Counted from the stretch's first letter, positions 47,271-58,645 are shown. The stretch: DNA of 64,000 bases from Crossaster papposus (GCA_037893245.1 JBAIAA010000106.1:1116001-1180000); one strand, 5' to 3'. Notes: a model not told the origin generated them from the sequence alone. A program made the numbers and translations.

Positions 47271-48040
47271 TCACACCAAACTAGTTCTCAAAACGTCCTG
47301 CCCGCCATCCTAAAAAAAATCGTAAAACGGGCTGTGCTGGGGGTAGAACGTGTAACTTCGGCCAAATAATGTCATAAATACGATGCTTTAACCCGTCCGC
47401 AGGTATCCAGTTCAGATCGGGTAAAATTACCCGTTCACCACGTGCGGACAACGTTTCCAAACAGTCCAAGCCCATTCGTAGTCAGTTTAAACCCGTTCGG
47501 AACTTGTTCTACCTCGTTCCTAATGCGTCCTAACCCATTCTAACTATTTCTTAACTCGACCACTTCGTTCACAGACAGTTCACCTCGTCCCTAGTGCGTT
47601 CTGAACATAATTGCAATCGCGTCCTGGCCCAACGGCTATAAATACCCAGCGCGTTTTTGCCAGTCCTCATTTTTTTCCAAAGTGGAGTGGATACAGGAAG
47701 ACGAGCCGTGGAAAATCAGCCAGTACTAATACCCGAAGTTCCCGAAGCCCTGTCCCTAGTACATGTACTTAGTAAGATCGATGTACGGCAATTCCGTTTG
47801 TAGTACGTCCATTTTGTTTTAAGTACGTTGTCACCCCGTCTAGTTGCAGAACGGGATGACCGCCGAAAATGTTGAGTAGGCTCAAAGTTCTGGAGCACCC
47901 TTCCCGTCTGAGCCCGTCCATGAAGTTCGTAAAAAGACCGTAAACAGTTGCTACTGTACTGTACGTCCACTCTGTTCGCACACAGTTTGAGCCCGTTCGG
48001 CAACATTTTCAAGAACGTAGTGAGAACTAGTTTGGTGTGA
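47271..48040. mobile_element. 770-bp element with terminal inverted repeats and internal CCCGTTCGG repeats
   Basis: TCACACCAAACTAGTTCTCA at the left is matched by TGAGAACTAGTTTGGTGTGA at the right, a perfect 20-base inverted repeat. Inside, short phrases such as CCCGTTCGGAAC, CCTCGTTCC and CCCGTCTGAGCCCGTCC recur many times. No transposase frame is visible, so it is non-autonomous. The target-site duplication is unclear. Confidence 0.8.
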
Positions 48041-51000
48041 TGGGGGCATGAGGGGAAACAAATTGCCAAACTGTAAAAAGCATGTCACATTTTGTAAATA
48101 AAATTTGTTAATATTTACTTGTATATTTGACCGCTCTTTGGAATTAACTCACAGCAATGCAAGTAACATTTGTATAACTTACTCCACAAACTTTCACTTT
48201 TAATATAAATATAAACCAAATTATGTGTACGTGTATATTTTGTATCTACATTTGAACCACAAAATCATGCTAATAAAAACATATCTGCCAAGTTAAATCA
48301 AATGTCTGAAACAAATGCTGATCATTATAGGGCAAGCCCAATTATAAATTAGGCTGCGTCTGATCAAATCTCTTGTCAGTGGCTATTGTCTGCCATTACA
48401 ATAATGCGTGAGCACGCTTACATTTGTAGATGTACAGTGTAGCTAAACTGCTTAAAGTTGTACTGTGTTCTTTTCTCGGGAGCAGAAAGACATGAGGTTG
48501 TTTCCTTTCAACCATATGTTTGAAATAGGAAAAGTAAACAATCCAAAACATATTTGGGGATTTTAGGGCATAGTGCCACTTTAAAAGATTTTACCCTGAC
48601 ACAAATTTGACTTTATTACTGGTACAAGAGCAGGCTTTAAATTATTTCTACTTTTCAAATTTCTACATTTTCTTTTTTTGAAATTTCTTTTCACTTTCTT
48701 GACTTGCCTCTCAAAAAAACTAAAAACTCATTGAATATTTTTTGTAACAGTGTTGCACACTTAATGAGATGCCATTGTTGGGTAATTATTACTTTTCATT
48801 TCAAATTCATGTAAAAGTTTCGCTTTTGGTATGAAGGTAAGCTTCTATAAAACAATATTGGTTCGATTGTCAAGCCCTAAGATAATAGTTTAGGGCCATT
48901 TGCTCATGTATAAATTGGTGTGTACGTCATAGGTAGAATAAAGTAGACGGTACATAATCACCGACTGCACGCTTCAAGCTAAATTCACAAACCAAGAATA
49001 GTAGGGTGCTATAAATTTTCCGGTGTAAAACAAAGTTTGTGTAAAAATTAATTTAAAGAAAAACCTAGATGGGTAAAATGTCCTACCCTCCATGGTAACA
49101 CTACAGGGCAATGGTTGGGCGAGTTGTGAATTATCAACCCCCCTACTCCACAGCCAATCTGATAGGTATGTAAATATTCTTCTGTATTATGAAGTTTTTG
49201 GTGTTTTTTTGTAAAAGATCTTTAAAAAAAAACTAGATTAACGTTTTTCGATGGTGACATCTTGAAAAATAGCGGGGAAACCAAAATAGAACCTCATAAT
49301 TCTAAATATTAAGAGTGGAAACGAAACTTTTACATAAAATTCAAGTGTCTGGGTTGCCGACCAACTATTCCATGTACTTAAATCACACAATATTGGGCTG
49401 ATCAGGAAAACTGCAACTATACTTCCAAGAGCCCAGCTTATTACAATGCTAATGACATAAGGAGCCTGATGATGAGATTTGCCATATAAAACCCCCCCTC
49501 TTTTGTGTTGACCATTGTGTTCACGGAATCTCCGGAATTTCTTTTAGGTTTCAAGGGGGATGGGTTAGGTTACAATAGTGTTGAGTGCGTATAAAGTATA
49601 GGGATAAGAGGGGGGTACCCCTCTGCCACATATCGTGCTGGGTATAAGATTTGCATGTAGCGCTTAAAAATAAACATATTTACATCCGGCCCGGCGCAGA
49701 AACAACAAAAATATGTTCCCATCAAAATGGTGTATCTTACCTTTAATGAACATTTCAAAAAAATACATCTATAAATAATGACATTCTTTTGTTTTCTTCA
49801 AAATAACAGCAGTAATAATTCCATAGGGAGTTGTGTGTCATTTACATCGTTTTAACTTTAAACATGTAGCTGTAAACAGTTTACTAAGGTGTGCGTAAAC
49901 AATAGACATTCAAAAGCTAATCCGACTTATTTCTCCTTGAAACCAGAGATCTTTGATTTAAAGAACAAACATTTCTGAAATAAAACTAGAGAACTAAAAT
50001 TTCAAGATTTAAAATACTCAACTACAGAACATTAATATAAATTAGTTTAAATTACTAAATGTTTAATTGAGTGTGAGCTGCTTCTCAATTTGGCACAAAA
50101 AATTGACAAAAAGAGTGAATGCTCAGCCCTTAAAAACATATTGCACAATGTTTTCAAATTAGAATACATCACTAGCAACACAAATGAACAATTTTAATTG
50201 GATTAAAGCACAGCTATACTTTTATAGGGTTGCTTGATTATACTATTCCTCCATGATTACACAAATGTTTATTTCAATACCTGCTCACAATCCCTGTGGC
50301 CTCTCGAGCTAAACATGAATTTTTGAAGCCACATTTATTCCAGCAAATGTGAGGTGGGTAGTGCATACACAAGTTATCCATGTTCCAAGAAAGTGCCTGT
50401 ACATGTTAATTAAAGTAAACCAGAATGTAAACAAGATGTACAAGTGTATGTCTGTTTATGCACAAAGTAAGTGAAATCTGTAAACTGTTACATAGAGAAA
50501 ATGGGTACATGTACATTTGTAATTCTGATAATGAAAGACTGCATTTGACATAATAATACTTGGAATTGAAAGCTATTATTTGTGTTCAACTGTAATAACA
50601 TACCTGATCCATACACATGTAAATGTAGTAATTTTACTAAGAATTGCTCAGAAAAATCTAGTTATTTCAGTTACAAATGTGAGAAACTGTACAAAGAATA
50701 CTTTTCTTTCTGAATTATAAAACTACAATTTACACTCGGCCAAATACACACTTTACTTTATGTGTATCGGTATGTACATGTACGCTTGCATGCGACTTTC
50801 ATTTACAAAATGTCATAATTCGTTAAAAATAATCTGAAACTTGTCTTCATATTCTTATAGTCGTGAAACCATTATTCAAATTTAACACCCTCCTTTGACG
50901 TCACACTATTGTTATTTTGCATGAATGGAGCGCTGCATTTTTCAGACCCAGTAGGAGACAGATGTAACAACGTACCGGTATTTAATATAGCAAATTTAGT

Positions 51001-51740
51001 ACGTTCCCTGACCGACATACCAATTTATTGTCAACATTCCTTAACTGGCTTTCGTTTATAAAATAATGAAACATTCTGGGGGGGGTGTTAAGTAGGTTAA
51101 TACACTCAGTAGGCTTCACCCTCTGGCCATTCATCACCCACGAACGGAGCGCTCCTCGCGTATTATCCTACTCAGAAACCACACTTTTCAGAATACATTA
51201 GCAAATACCGATAATTTTGCTTTGACAGGTACATGAACCTTCTCAAACGCTTCGCTGTCAGAATCAAATGGAGACTGAACGATATCTACACACTACACCA
51301 CCTGTGCCCATAATGGCCATTGTTTACACATTAATTTTGGATTACCTTTTTTATACAAACTGTACAAACTACATGCAGTGTGTAACGGAACAGTTTGCTG
51401 AAAGTTGGCATCATAAGCGTAAATTCGAAAGGAAATATTTTTTTTTTGGGGGGTTTCAATGGCGGACAGGCCATCGGAACGTTCAGGATGTATATAGATG
51501 AGCCAGTAACACTTGATCTCAAAGTGGGCTGGCACAGCGGTGAGATTTTTAATTTATTTATTAATAGTAAATGTACGTGCGATGCGGTCCACGGCTGAGT
51601 ATGAGCCGGCCATCCCTCTCTGTTTGTTTCTGTGGGCCAGCAATATTAGATTTTTGACTTTAAAAAAAAAAAAAACATGTAAAAAAAAATAAAAACTTAG
51701 GCAAGTGTGTAGGTCATGCGGCTAAATGTCCCAGGCCCAA
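48041..51740. other. No gene recognised, one exon-like segment
   Basis: A 3.7-kb AT-rich stretch between the convergent genes. A block near 48.50-48.58 kb (CAACCATATGTTTGAAATAGG … GTAAACAATCCAAAACATA) recurs reversed near 5.97-6.05 kb. The exon-like segment at about 51.44-51.54 kb is listed separately. The missing 3' exon of the RMDN gene should lie below 53.68 kb, but I could not see it. Confidence 0.35.
51446..51540 (+). other. Possible isolated exon, unidentified
   Basis: One frame reads GGFNGGQAIGTFRMYIDEP then VTLDLKVGWHSG and meets GTGAG at its end (GGCACAGCG|GTGAG). The balanced composition is unlike the surrounding junk. No acceptor is obvious because the left side is a T-run followed by a G-run. 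It may be a decayed transposon or retrogene fragment. I do not recognise the family. Confidence 0.25.
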
Positions 51741-51750
51741 TTTTTGTTAA

Positions 51751-51832
51751 CCAGTTCGGGGCGGGATTGTGTTCAGGTCAATAGTGCCGGGAAGCACACC
51801 CACACATTTCCGGCCTTGCTCGCTGGTTAATA
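51751..51832 (+). repeat. Family B element, internally deleted
   Basis: It begins TTAACCAGTTCGGGGCGGGA, jumps to GTGTTCAGGTCAATAGTGCC and GGGAAGCACACCCAC, and ends CTCGCTGGTTAA. Both ends keep TTAA, so it is a short deletion derivative. Confidence 0.7.
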
Positions 51833-52082
51833 GATAATGACCCATTTTGGTGGTGAGAAACCACAAAAAGCAGATTGTGAGGCTGTTAACAGTTTAAAAC
51901 AGTTGACCAAAACCTTAAATGGAAATGCATGTTATAGCAGTAGTGTGCAAGTTTGCTTTAGATACACATTTGTGAGGTGTTCTGGCAAAATGAGACAGAA
52001 CTGGGCAGACGAGGAAAGGGGAAAGAGAATAACATTCGTCTTGTTGCACTTCAATAGGTTATGCCTGTTTAAAGTTTACATT

Positions 52083-52239
52083 TGTGACCCAGCACGAGTA
52101 AATGAGACACTTTGCGGCAAAAATAAAAATTGAGATTTTGATTTCATCATTTAAAGCTTGTTTAGCTTTTAATGATGAAATAAAAATTTCAATTTTCATT
52201 TTTGCCGCAAAGTGTCTCATTTACTCGTGCTGGGTCACA
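52083..52239. repeat. Near-perfect 157-bp hairpin
   Basis: TGTGACCCAGCACGAGTAAA at the left is mirrored by TTTACTCGTGCTGGGTCACA at the right. Arms of about 70 bases continue through AATGAGACACTTTGCGGCAA and the AAATTGAGATTTTGATTTC region with few mismatches to a loop around 52155-52170. It does not code. Confidence 0.9.
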
Positions 52240-52428
52240 TTTATGAACCTCAAGGAAAAGGCCCACAAAGGTTAAAATTTGGTATTCGTGAAAATGACAG
52301 AATGCCAAACGGTTTCCATTTTATGTATTTTATGGGCCCTGGGTAAAATCAGTGTTATTCCACATATTTTATACTTTGGACAGTGCCTAGTTCCCCCTTA
52401 TTTCTCCAAAACTCCTCACATTTGTATC

Positions 52429-52663
52429 TTAACCAGTTCGCGCCGGGATTATTTTAACATCGCCGAGCCGACGGGCAGAATTATTTTTAACGAAACTCGA
52501 TCTGAAGCGGGTTCAGGCTGATAGTGCCGGGAAGCACACCCACGCATTTCCGGCCTTGCGCGCTGCTGACATACATTTCCGAACTTGAACTTGGCGTGTT
52601 TATGCGTTTTGAATTTGGGGAAATTTTTGCGTTTATATACGTCATCCGGCGCGAACTGGTTAA
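52429..52663 (+). repeat. Family B element, full-length, TTAA-flanked
   Basis: TTAA-CCAGTTCGCGCCGG at the left and CCGGCGCGAACTGG-TTAA at the right. Nearly identical to the copy at 24.69-24.93 kb, with a small deletion near ATGCGTTTTGAATTTGGGG. High similarity between the two suggests recent activity. Confidence 0.9.
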
Positions 52664-53269
52664 ACAGCGACCACTTTTGTATTGGTTGCCATGGCCGATT
52701 GTCGACTGTGTTACTCCTCATCACATGATATAATGCTGTGTCGGCCAGACAGCTTCTTGCCATTACGTGTACTTTCTAAGGTAAAGCTGAGCCTCTTCTT
52801 TGGACTTCAATTCCTGGGGAAAACAGAGGTACATATTTATGTAGATATATGGAATTACTGTTTGCTAAGAAAGTTGAAACAAATTGTTCTAAGAAGAATA
52901 TTCCACACAAAAGAAAAGGGCTGTTGACCTAAATTAATGTAGTTGGTTTTACAGGAGACAATTATGCCTGTAAAAAGGAATGTGGGATAATCCAGTCCAC
53001 TGTGCCCCAATACAGGTGGGCATCAATAAGTGTGGCTGCATGTTCCAGATGCACATGTCATACCCATGCGCACACGTCAGACTTTTGTGCATGCCGCAGC
53101 CAGGCATGAATCATGGCCTGTGATTCGTCAAAAATCCATTGGGGGCGAGCTTATTTTTTATGATTTTGCTGGATTTTGGCAGTTGCAGAAATGTTCCTAC
53201 CAAGTACTAGTCTGGGTACCAGCAGTAACAATAATAAAGTGTTGTACAATTTTATTAACCTGTTGGGCC
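52664..53269. other. No gene recognised
   Basis: No domain-bearing frame. This is inside the expected 3' part of the RMDN gene, but no exon was recognised. Confidence 0.35.
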
Positions 53270-53458
53270 ACGAGGCAGTCGATATCCATTTTCAATCGAC
53301 CTCGACCCTCTCAGTAAGTTATTTATACTCCTAGGTAGAGAAAGGCAATTGTAGTTAAGTGTCTTGCCCAAGGACACAAACACCAAGTTACTGGCAGGGT
53401 TTGGAAGCCACGCACCATCGTACATGAGTCGACACCACTGGGCCATGGTAACCAATGT
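53270..53458 (-). repeat. tRNA-like SINE, reverse orientation
   Basis: Read on the minus strand it begins GTTACCATGGCCCAGTGGTG (A-box-like), followed by GTGGCTTCCAAACCCTGCC (B-box-like), then TGTCCTTGGGCAAGACACTT and CTACCTAGGAGTATAAAT. The last two phrases are typical of SINEs widespread in marine invertebrates and fish. The tail is not clear. Confidence 0.65.
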
Positions 53459-53678
53459 TTAAAATAGATGAGTAATACAAATGTTATGTGTTCCTGCACG
53501 CCGGCCAATTGGAGTGGAGGTTCGAAATTGTGACGTAATCTCGACCAGAAATGTGGACTTGGCTGTTGATTGGACAATTTGGCTTTCGTGTTTTATACAA
53601 TGGTTACAGAAATGCGATAGAAGGTGGCGCTGAATAGACAGAATACCAGGTCAAGACACAGTCTTGTTTTGCACTTAC

Positions 53679-53759
53679 GTCCGCTGAGCTTCCTGGAATA
53701 TCAAGAGCTGTCCGGAACCACACCACGGCCTTCTTTGTGTCTCGTTTCTGTAGGTAACA
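53679..53759 (-). CDS. RMDN-type TPR protein, exon 7
   Basis: Between an acceptor CATGAACAG and a donor GGAC|GTAAGT, 81 nt read CYLQKRDTKKAVVWFR then TALDIPGSSAD (27 codons, phase 0 both sides). It matches the RMDN C-terminal TPR helix pattern (KCYxxLxxxxxAxxWxxxAxxxP). The visible chain ends here, so a last coding exon must lie further toward 46 kb. The family usually adds 20-40 more residues. Confidence 0.8.
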
Positions 53760-54369
53760 CTGTTCATGGTAAAAATAAATGACTTCAATTCTCTTCCTAA
53801 ACCAAACTCTGATTACAACAGACCAGTTCATGATAAGGCGCCAAAGAAGAGTTTGCTGGAGTACTCGCACAGTCCAACCATTTGCATTTTAATAAGAATC
53901 AATGTACAATAAATTGATGTGCAAACTAAACCTAAAACCGAAACCCACTCAGAAATGACTCGGTTTTTCTATCATTTTAGTTAGGTCGTTTAAGTCATCT
54001 TGTAAAAACCCTGAAATAACCCGAAACAGTTTTAAAATGTACGGTATGTGGTACAATAATTGGGGGATCTCTGTGTCTTTTATGAACTGCCCGTAACACA
54101 GAGCCCCACTTCAGGTCACATTATTATTATAAGGTATGGCTTTTGATTGACATATTCAACAGTTTTCACACAAAACGTTTTTGAAAATAAATCATAAGTT
54201 TGATTTGAATTGGACTTCAACTTTGCGTATATATATATAACAACTTTAACCAAAATGACACATATACAGACAGACTGCATTTTCTTTCTGAACTTCACTT
54301 TCAGGCGAGACAATAAGAGCTGGTGGGATACTGGTTATTACAATTTGGGAGAAGTGTTCCTACATGTAC

Positions 54370-54522
54370 CTTGCCCACATAGAGTGCATTCGTGCTGAAA
54401 AACTGCGACTGCAATTTCTCTGCTTTTAGAAAGTTCTCCAGGGCTTCGTCTATCGTTCCCGACGGTGGCTCGCCATAGAGGGCAGCAGCAGCTTTCCGCA
54501 TAATCCAACTCATCGTGGCTAT
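54370..54522 (-). CDS. RMDN-type TPR protein, exon 6
   Basis: 153 nt, phase 0 both sides, between TTTTCTACCAG and GGCAAG|GTACAT. It reads IATMSWIMRKAAAALYGEPP, then SGTIDEALENFLKAEKLQ, then SQFFSTNALYVGK. In RMDN1/2/3 the same region is a W-x-x-R-x-A…LFxxPPxSTYEEAL-x-x-F-x-KAE pattern followed by FYSKNLLLLGK. Agreement in order and spacing makes this the clearest exon for the family assignment. Confidence 0.9.
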
Positions 54523-54952
54523 CTGGTAGAAAACAACACAACGTTAATACTTTTTGAGATTATTTTTCAGAATCTGAACCCATGGCCTACGAAGTAGACT
54601 ATTTGTCAGATGTGCATTTTTATCGTTAGAAGCAGCAAAAGTGATCAAATTCAAAATTTTAAAAAAGATGTTTGACAACTAAATTTGCTGAATCACAACT
54701 TGAATTGTGGCCTCAATCAGCATTTGGGGTGCGTTCTCATTCAGCCGATTGCAGCTACTCACGTGTCATGCACTGAACAGACCAATAATAGTTACGCGCA
54801 CCATTCGTGGATTACAAACCAACTACTATTAAATGAACATTTCCAAAATTGTGTCTCAGACATATCTTTGGAAATTACCTTTTATTATTTGTTTCAAAAT
54901 GACAGCATGCCAGAAGGAATAATTTCGCAGATAGTTCCATGTCATTAATATA

Positions 54953-55264
54953 TACTCATCACAAAAAGTATCGAGACACTTACAAATGAGCCAATAATTA
55001 ACGGCCCGAAAGGGTATGGATTAATCAAAGCAAATAACCCAGTGCATAACCTCGATTGTTGAGATACGATGTTGCAGAGCGAAGTTATTGTCATTTCAAT
55101 GGTCGTAGGTACAGTTTCAAAAGTGACAATCATTCCTATAGAAGCAGGTTTGCATTATTGTTTTAAATGATCAGGTTCTGCTTCTGCTTCGATTAATCCA
55201 TACCCTTTCGGGCCGTTAATTATTGGCTCATATTTAGGTGTCTCGATTTTTTGTGATGAGTTTA
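54953..55264. repeat. Terminal-inverted-repeat element, about 310 bp
   Basis: The left arm (54953-55028) reads TACTCATCACAAAAAGTATC, GAGACACTTACAAATGAGCC, AATAATTAACGGCCCGAAAG, GGTATGGATTAATC; the right arm (55188-55264) is its reverse complement with few changes. Arms of about 75 bp flank a unique middle of about 160 bp. A TA lies at both outer edges, as in mariner-type elements. It sits in an RMDN intron. Confidence 0.85.
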
Positions 55265-55283
55265 TTTTCAACAAGTAAGCTTT

Positions 55284-55425
55284 TTAACCAGTTCGCTCCG
55301 GATCACGTATATACAAGCAATATTTTTCCTGAATTCAAAACGAATATCGAATAAACACCTCCCGAGCAAGGCCCGATAAAATTGTTTACTATTCATGGAT
55401 GACGCATTAATTCGTCAGGCACAGC
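55284..55425 (-). repeat. Family B fragment
   Basis: TTAACCAGTTCGCTCCGGATCACGTATATAC, then CGAATAAACACCTCCCGAGC. It matches the start of the 8.7-kb copy but lacks the other end. Confidence 0.6.
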
Positions 55426-55479
55426 AGCTTAATACCGCGTAGGACAGGTACCGGTATATGCTGCAAAGGTTTCCTTGGT

Positions 55480-55930
55480 TGTTGCGGTTGACGTGTATTT
55501 ACGCCAAAAGTTACAAGCTAGCACTGTGGAGGACGGGTATACATGACTGACAAGTATGGCATACACACGGTGGACGTGAATACACATGTACGTCGACGTT
55601 GCCAAGCATGCTTCGTTGACGCGGTGGACGTGTATATACGCTATATTGTGGTATCACGCTTCAGTGATTAGGCCTATTCAACCCCCTAGTTCAATTGTCT
55701 CCATTGAATTCATGCAGCCGAGGATTATCAGCTGCGTCCAGTAATTTCTTGACATTCAAATTTCGTAACTATTGTTCCTTAGTCTCCTCCAAAATTCTTG
55801 AAAGGGTGCTTTTTAGCTGGGCTTGCAAATATTTGTATATATTACCGCGTACAATTGTCCCCGACCTGGTGTGTAGTTCCACGGATGACATATACAGTGT
55901 ATATACACGCGTTGGATGTTATGACGGGTA
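55480..55930. repeat. Loose GTGGACGTGTATATACGC direct repeats
   Basis: The phrase GACGTGTATTTACGCC recurs as GTGGACGTGAATACACATG, GTGGACGTGTATATACGC and a diverged form near 55890-55915. Spacing is irregular. The segment is otherwise without recognisable content. Confidence 0.4.
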
Positions 55931-56129
55931 CCGGTTGAGCAATATCACTCCCTGACTGCAGAGAGAAAAAATGCCCTAGGCGACAGAATGTTGGCAAAAA
56001 CAGGTAAATAACGGTGCTAACAAACTAAGTGCTGGCATCTTGTAGTAGTTGCATTATCCAGACAGGAATATTTTATTGAATAAAAAACACATTTTTTTCA
56101 ATGAAAAATAATCCCGCCAGTGGTCTCGG

Positions 56130-56410
56130 TATTCCTGGAAAATACACCCTGCGTGCACTGGTTAACAGCATTTTCGGTTGGTTACTTTTTGGATAGCTCT
56201 GCAAAAAGATACGCTTAAGCTTTGACCATTTAGCGGACTCAGGCGCGGGTTTGTTTTTCACGAACCTCTATTTGATACGGCTTCAGGTCGGCATCTGTGG
56301 GTAAGACACCCTGATATTTTTGGCCTCGTTCGTGACGTGTTTATCTGTCATCTGTTTTGAATTCCAGAAAAACTTTGCGTGTATACATACACGGCATCTG
56401 ACGCAAACTT
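56130..56410. repeat. Family B variant, diverged
   Basis: GACTCAGGCGCGGG, CACGAACCTCTATTTGATAC, CATCTGTGGGTAAGACACCC and AAAACTTTGCGTGTATACAT follow the order of the 16.6-kb variant. The right terminus has lost the CTGG ending. Confidence 0.55.
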
Positions 56411-56607
56411 AAGAACAAGAAAATCCGAGCATGTGCTTATTAAAATCTTAGAGGCCCCCGGTAAATGGTGAAAGCATGGAACCAACTTGTTATTTATATT
56501 AACGGTCATAGAGCAGTTGCTTTGTACAACAACCGGCACAATGTTTTGGCCCTGACTGGGGTCCTTTGTGGGTATACTGGGACCACATAAGACTTGGTTG
56601 GTCTTAC

Positions 56608-56685
56608 CTCGTATATGTACCTGCCATAGTAGTTATACAGATAGGGATCGCTGGGCCGCAACTCTAAAGCCCTTAACATGTGTTC
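56608..56685 (-). CDS. RMDN-type TPR protein, exon 5
   Basis: 78 nt, phase 0 both sides, between TCTCCCAAACAG and ACGAG|GTAAGA. It reads EHMLRALELRPSDPYLYN, then YYGRYIYE. RMDN proteins have EHFEKAIELNPxDPTxxHLLGRWCYEV here, the central TPR-like repeat. It joins exon 4 (…LGYDFK|EHMLRA…) and exon 6 in frame. Confidence 0.88.
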
Positions 56686-56999
56686 CTGTTTGGGAGACAT
56701 CAAAACAGACATTTGTTATAGACATGTTTTCAGGTACAAGTAATGAGACTATAATGAACCCTTAAAGATCAGTTCATACTTCACGCTTTTGCCTTCATGC
56801 ATATCTAATAAGAAGTACCGGTAGGAAAAAAGTAGGAGAAAACACTTTAAAAAAAAGCAGGACAAAAATGACTTTTGAGGACAAAATCAGGATGATAACA
56901 ATAACTATTATGCAAATTCCACATGAATATGATCAAATGCGCATCACTCGAACTACCGGTATACTTCAAACATACTCAAAGAAGGCGCATTATGCAGCC

Positions 57000-57390
57000 G
57001 ATCCAGAAACGCCACGGCAAGCATGATCTCTTTCACGTTAAGTGTACAGAGTGTTTTATTTGCATTACACAACGCACAGGACCTACAGTTTTACGTCCCA
57101 TTCGAAAGACGCGGGCTAAAATAAAGGAGCCCTATCATGTCCCAGACAAGCCACCAACCAGGACAATATGTGGAATGGTCTCCCATCCAACTACTGACCA
57201 TAGTAATTGATGCTCCATTGAGCTAATAACTGTCTGAAAAAGAAAAAAAAAAGACAGGCTTTCAGTAGTAGTTTTCGGTAATACAGCATCATGATCGAGC
57301 CTCATTTGGCATGTTCTGTACTCAACAAATTGGGCTCCATCCTCAACCAAGCTCTTAGAAGTACAGTTGCAGTACTTCTGCAGCCAATTT
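57000..57390 (-). repeat. Dispersed repeat with a 5S-like box C
   Basis: On the minus strand, AAGAGCTTGGTTGAGGATGG, TTGAGTACAGAACATGCCAA and GATCATGATGCTGT match the fragment at 12.13-12.20 kb. Further along, TAGTTGGATGGGAGACCATT contains the 14 bases TTGGATGGGAGACC of the 5S rRNA internal promoter. There is no full 5S gene. It may be part of a pol III-derived SINE. Confidence 0.45.
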
Positions 57391-58159
57391 CACAAACCTT
57401 TTTCAATGGCGCATGTCCCCTTGAACCTTAATTTATTTTTTTGCATAATACTTCAGTTTCATGATAATTTGAGAGTGCGTAAGTCCGCGACCTACAACAA
57501 TAGCCCATGATTTACAAAATCCGGGTGGTTCGTGGACATGTATTATAGCAGCATCTTGGTGAATCCAACTTGGTGATGGATCTTGGCTGGTCGAAAACTC
57601 CCCTGGCAGTTTTGAACTGTTCCAAACTGTTGGGCAGTTGCAGTGCGATCATAACTCAATCGCGCAAAGTCGTAGCGTCATCTCGTAGCCTTCTGTGGCC
57701 TTCCGCAGCCAATGGTAATTAATGTTTTATCACGAATCAAGCTAAGGTCACACTGTAGCGATTTTGTAGCAGTTGTTACAGATTTAAATTTGTACCCGCG
57801 ACAGAATTTCTTTTTAGAGTTACCATACGATTCTGCAGAAAGTTGGACAAAACTATTTTCCAAAAGTGAAAGAACCCAAATATACACAAACAAACAATTG
57901 TTGTGAAGTCCGTCAGGAAATGGCGCAACTACATGTACGCAATTTTGTTGTTGCGTAAGCCTTACACCTAACGTTACTTACACCACTTTCGAAAATGGCG
58001 CAAGCTACGTACTTTTTGTGAAATCGGCTGGTGCCTCCAAAGCCCTTTAATTGAGAGGCGCATAACAGGGACAGAAAAACAAAGAGAACTCCAAATTTAA
58101 TAGAGAATAAAGTCAAATTATTATTGGCTACAGCTAGTCTGTAATATACTGCAGTTGAT

Positions 58160-58458
58160 GGTGACATGGCCTAGTGGTCTGGAACATTGGATTTAAAATA
58201 TGCAGGTAAGACCGCAGGTTAGGGATTCGAACCCAGCCTGGGCTATGACACTTCTACCAATAATATGGGTATAGGCCTCATTGTAGTGGACTAGTTACCC
58301 ATCCCAACTCTAGTCATACAGTGAATAGATCAGATTATCTTGTTTCAGTGTGAGGGGCTGTTTCTTCCACACTTTCCTCTAGTAGCCCACACCTCAAGTG
58401 GCCTTTGGCCTTGTGATGGGCAATTTGCATTATCAAAAATAATATAAAAAATAAAAAT
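58160..58458 (+). repeat. tRNA-derived SINE
   Basis: GGTGACATGGCCTAGTGGTC fits an A box and GGGATTCGAACCCAGCC (near 58222) a B box, spaced as in a tRNA gene. The cloverleaf is not intact and a body of about 200 bases follows, ending GGGCAATTTGCATT and an A/T-rich tail. It is a SINE, not a tRNA gene. Confidence 0.65.
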
Positions 58459-58508
58459 AAGTGCCTAGGAAGGAAAAAAAGTACAATAGCCGGTAGTTAA
58501 AGGTTCAC

Positions 58509-58645
58509 CTTAAAGTCATATCCTAGCTTGATTTTCTCTTGATTGGATACGTAGTCTGTGGCTAAACCAATCAGAAGGCAGAACCACTTGTGAGCATCTG
58601 CATTGTTCTCATCAATGGAAATAGCAGTGAATGCATAGTCTTTAC
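58509..58645 (-). CDS. RMDN-type TPR protein, exon 4
   Basis: 137 nt between TTTGTTTCAG and CTTTAAG|GTGAAC; starts in phase 1, ends in phase 0. It reads GKDYAFTAISIDENNADAHK, then WFCLLIGLATDYVSN, then QEKIKLGYDFK. The AHKW motif is a hallmark of the RMDN family (AAHKWYAI in RMDN1-3), and length and spacing agree. Confidence 0.92.
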
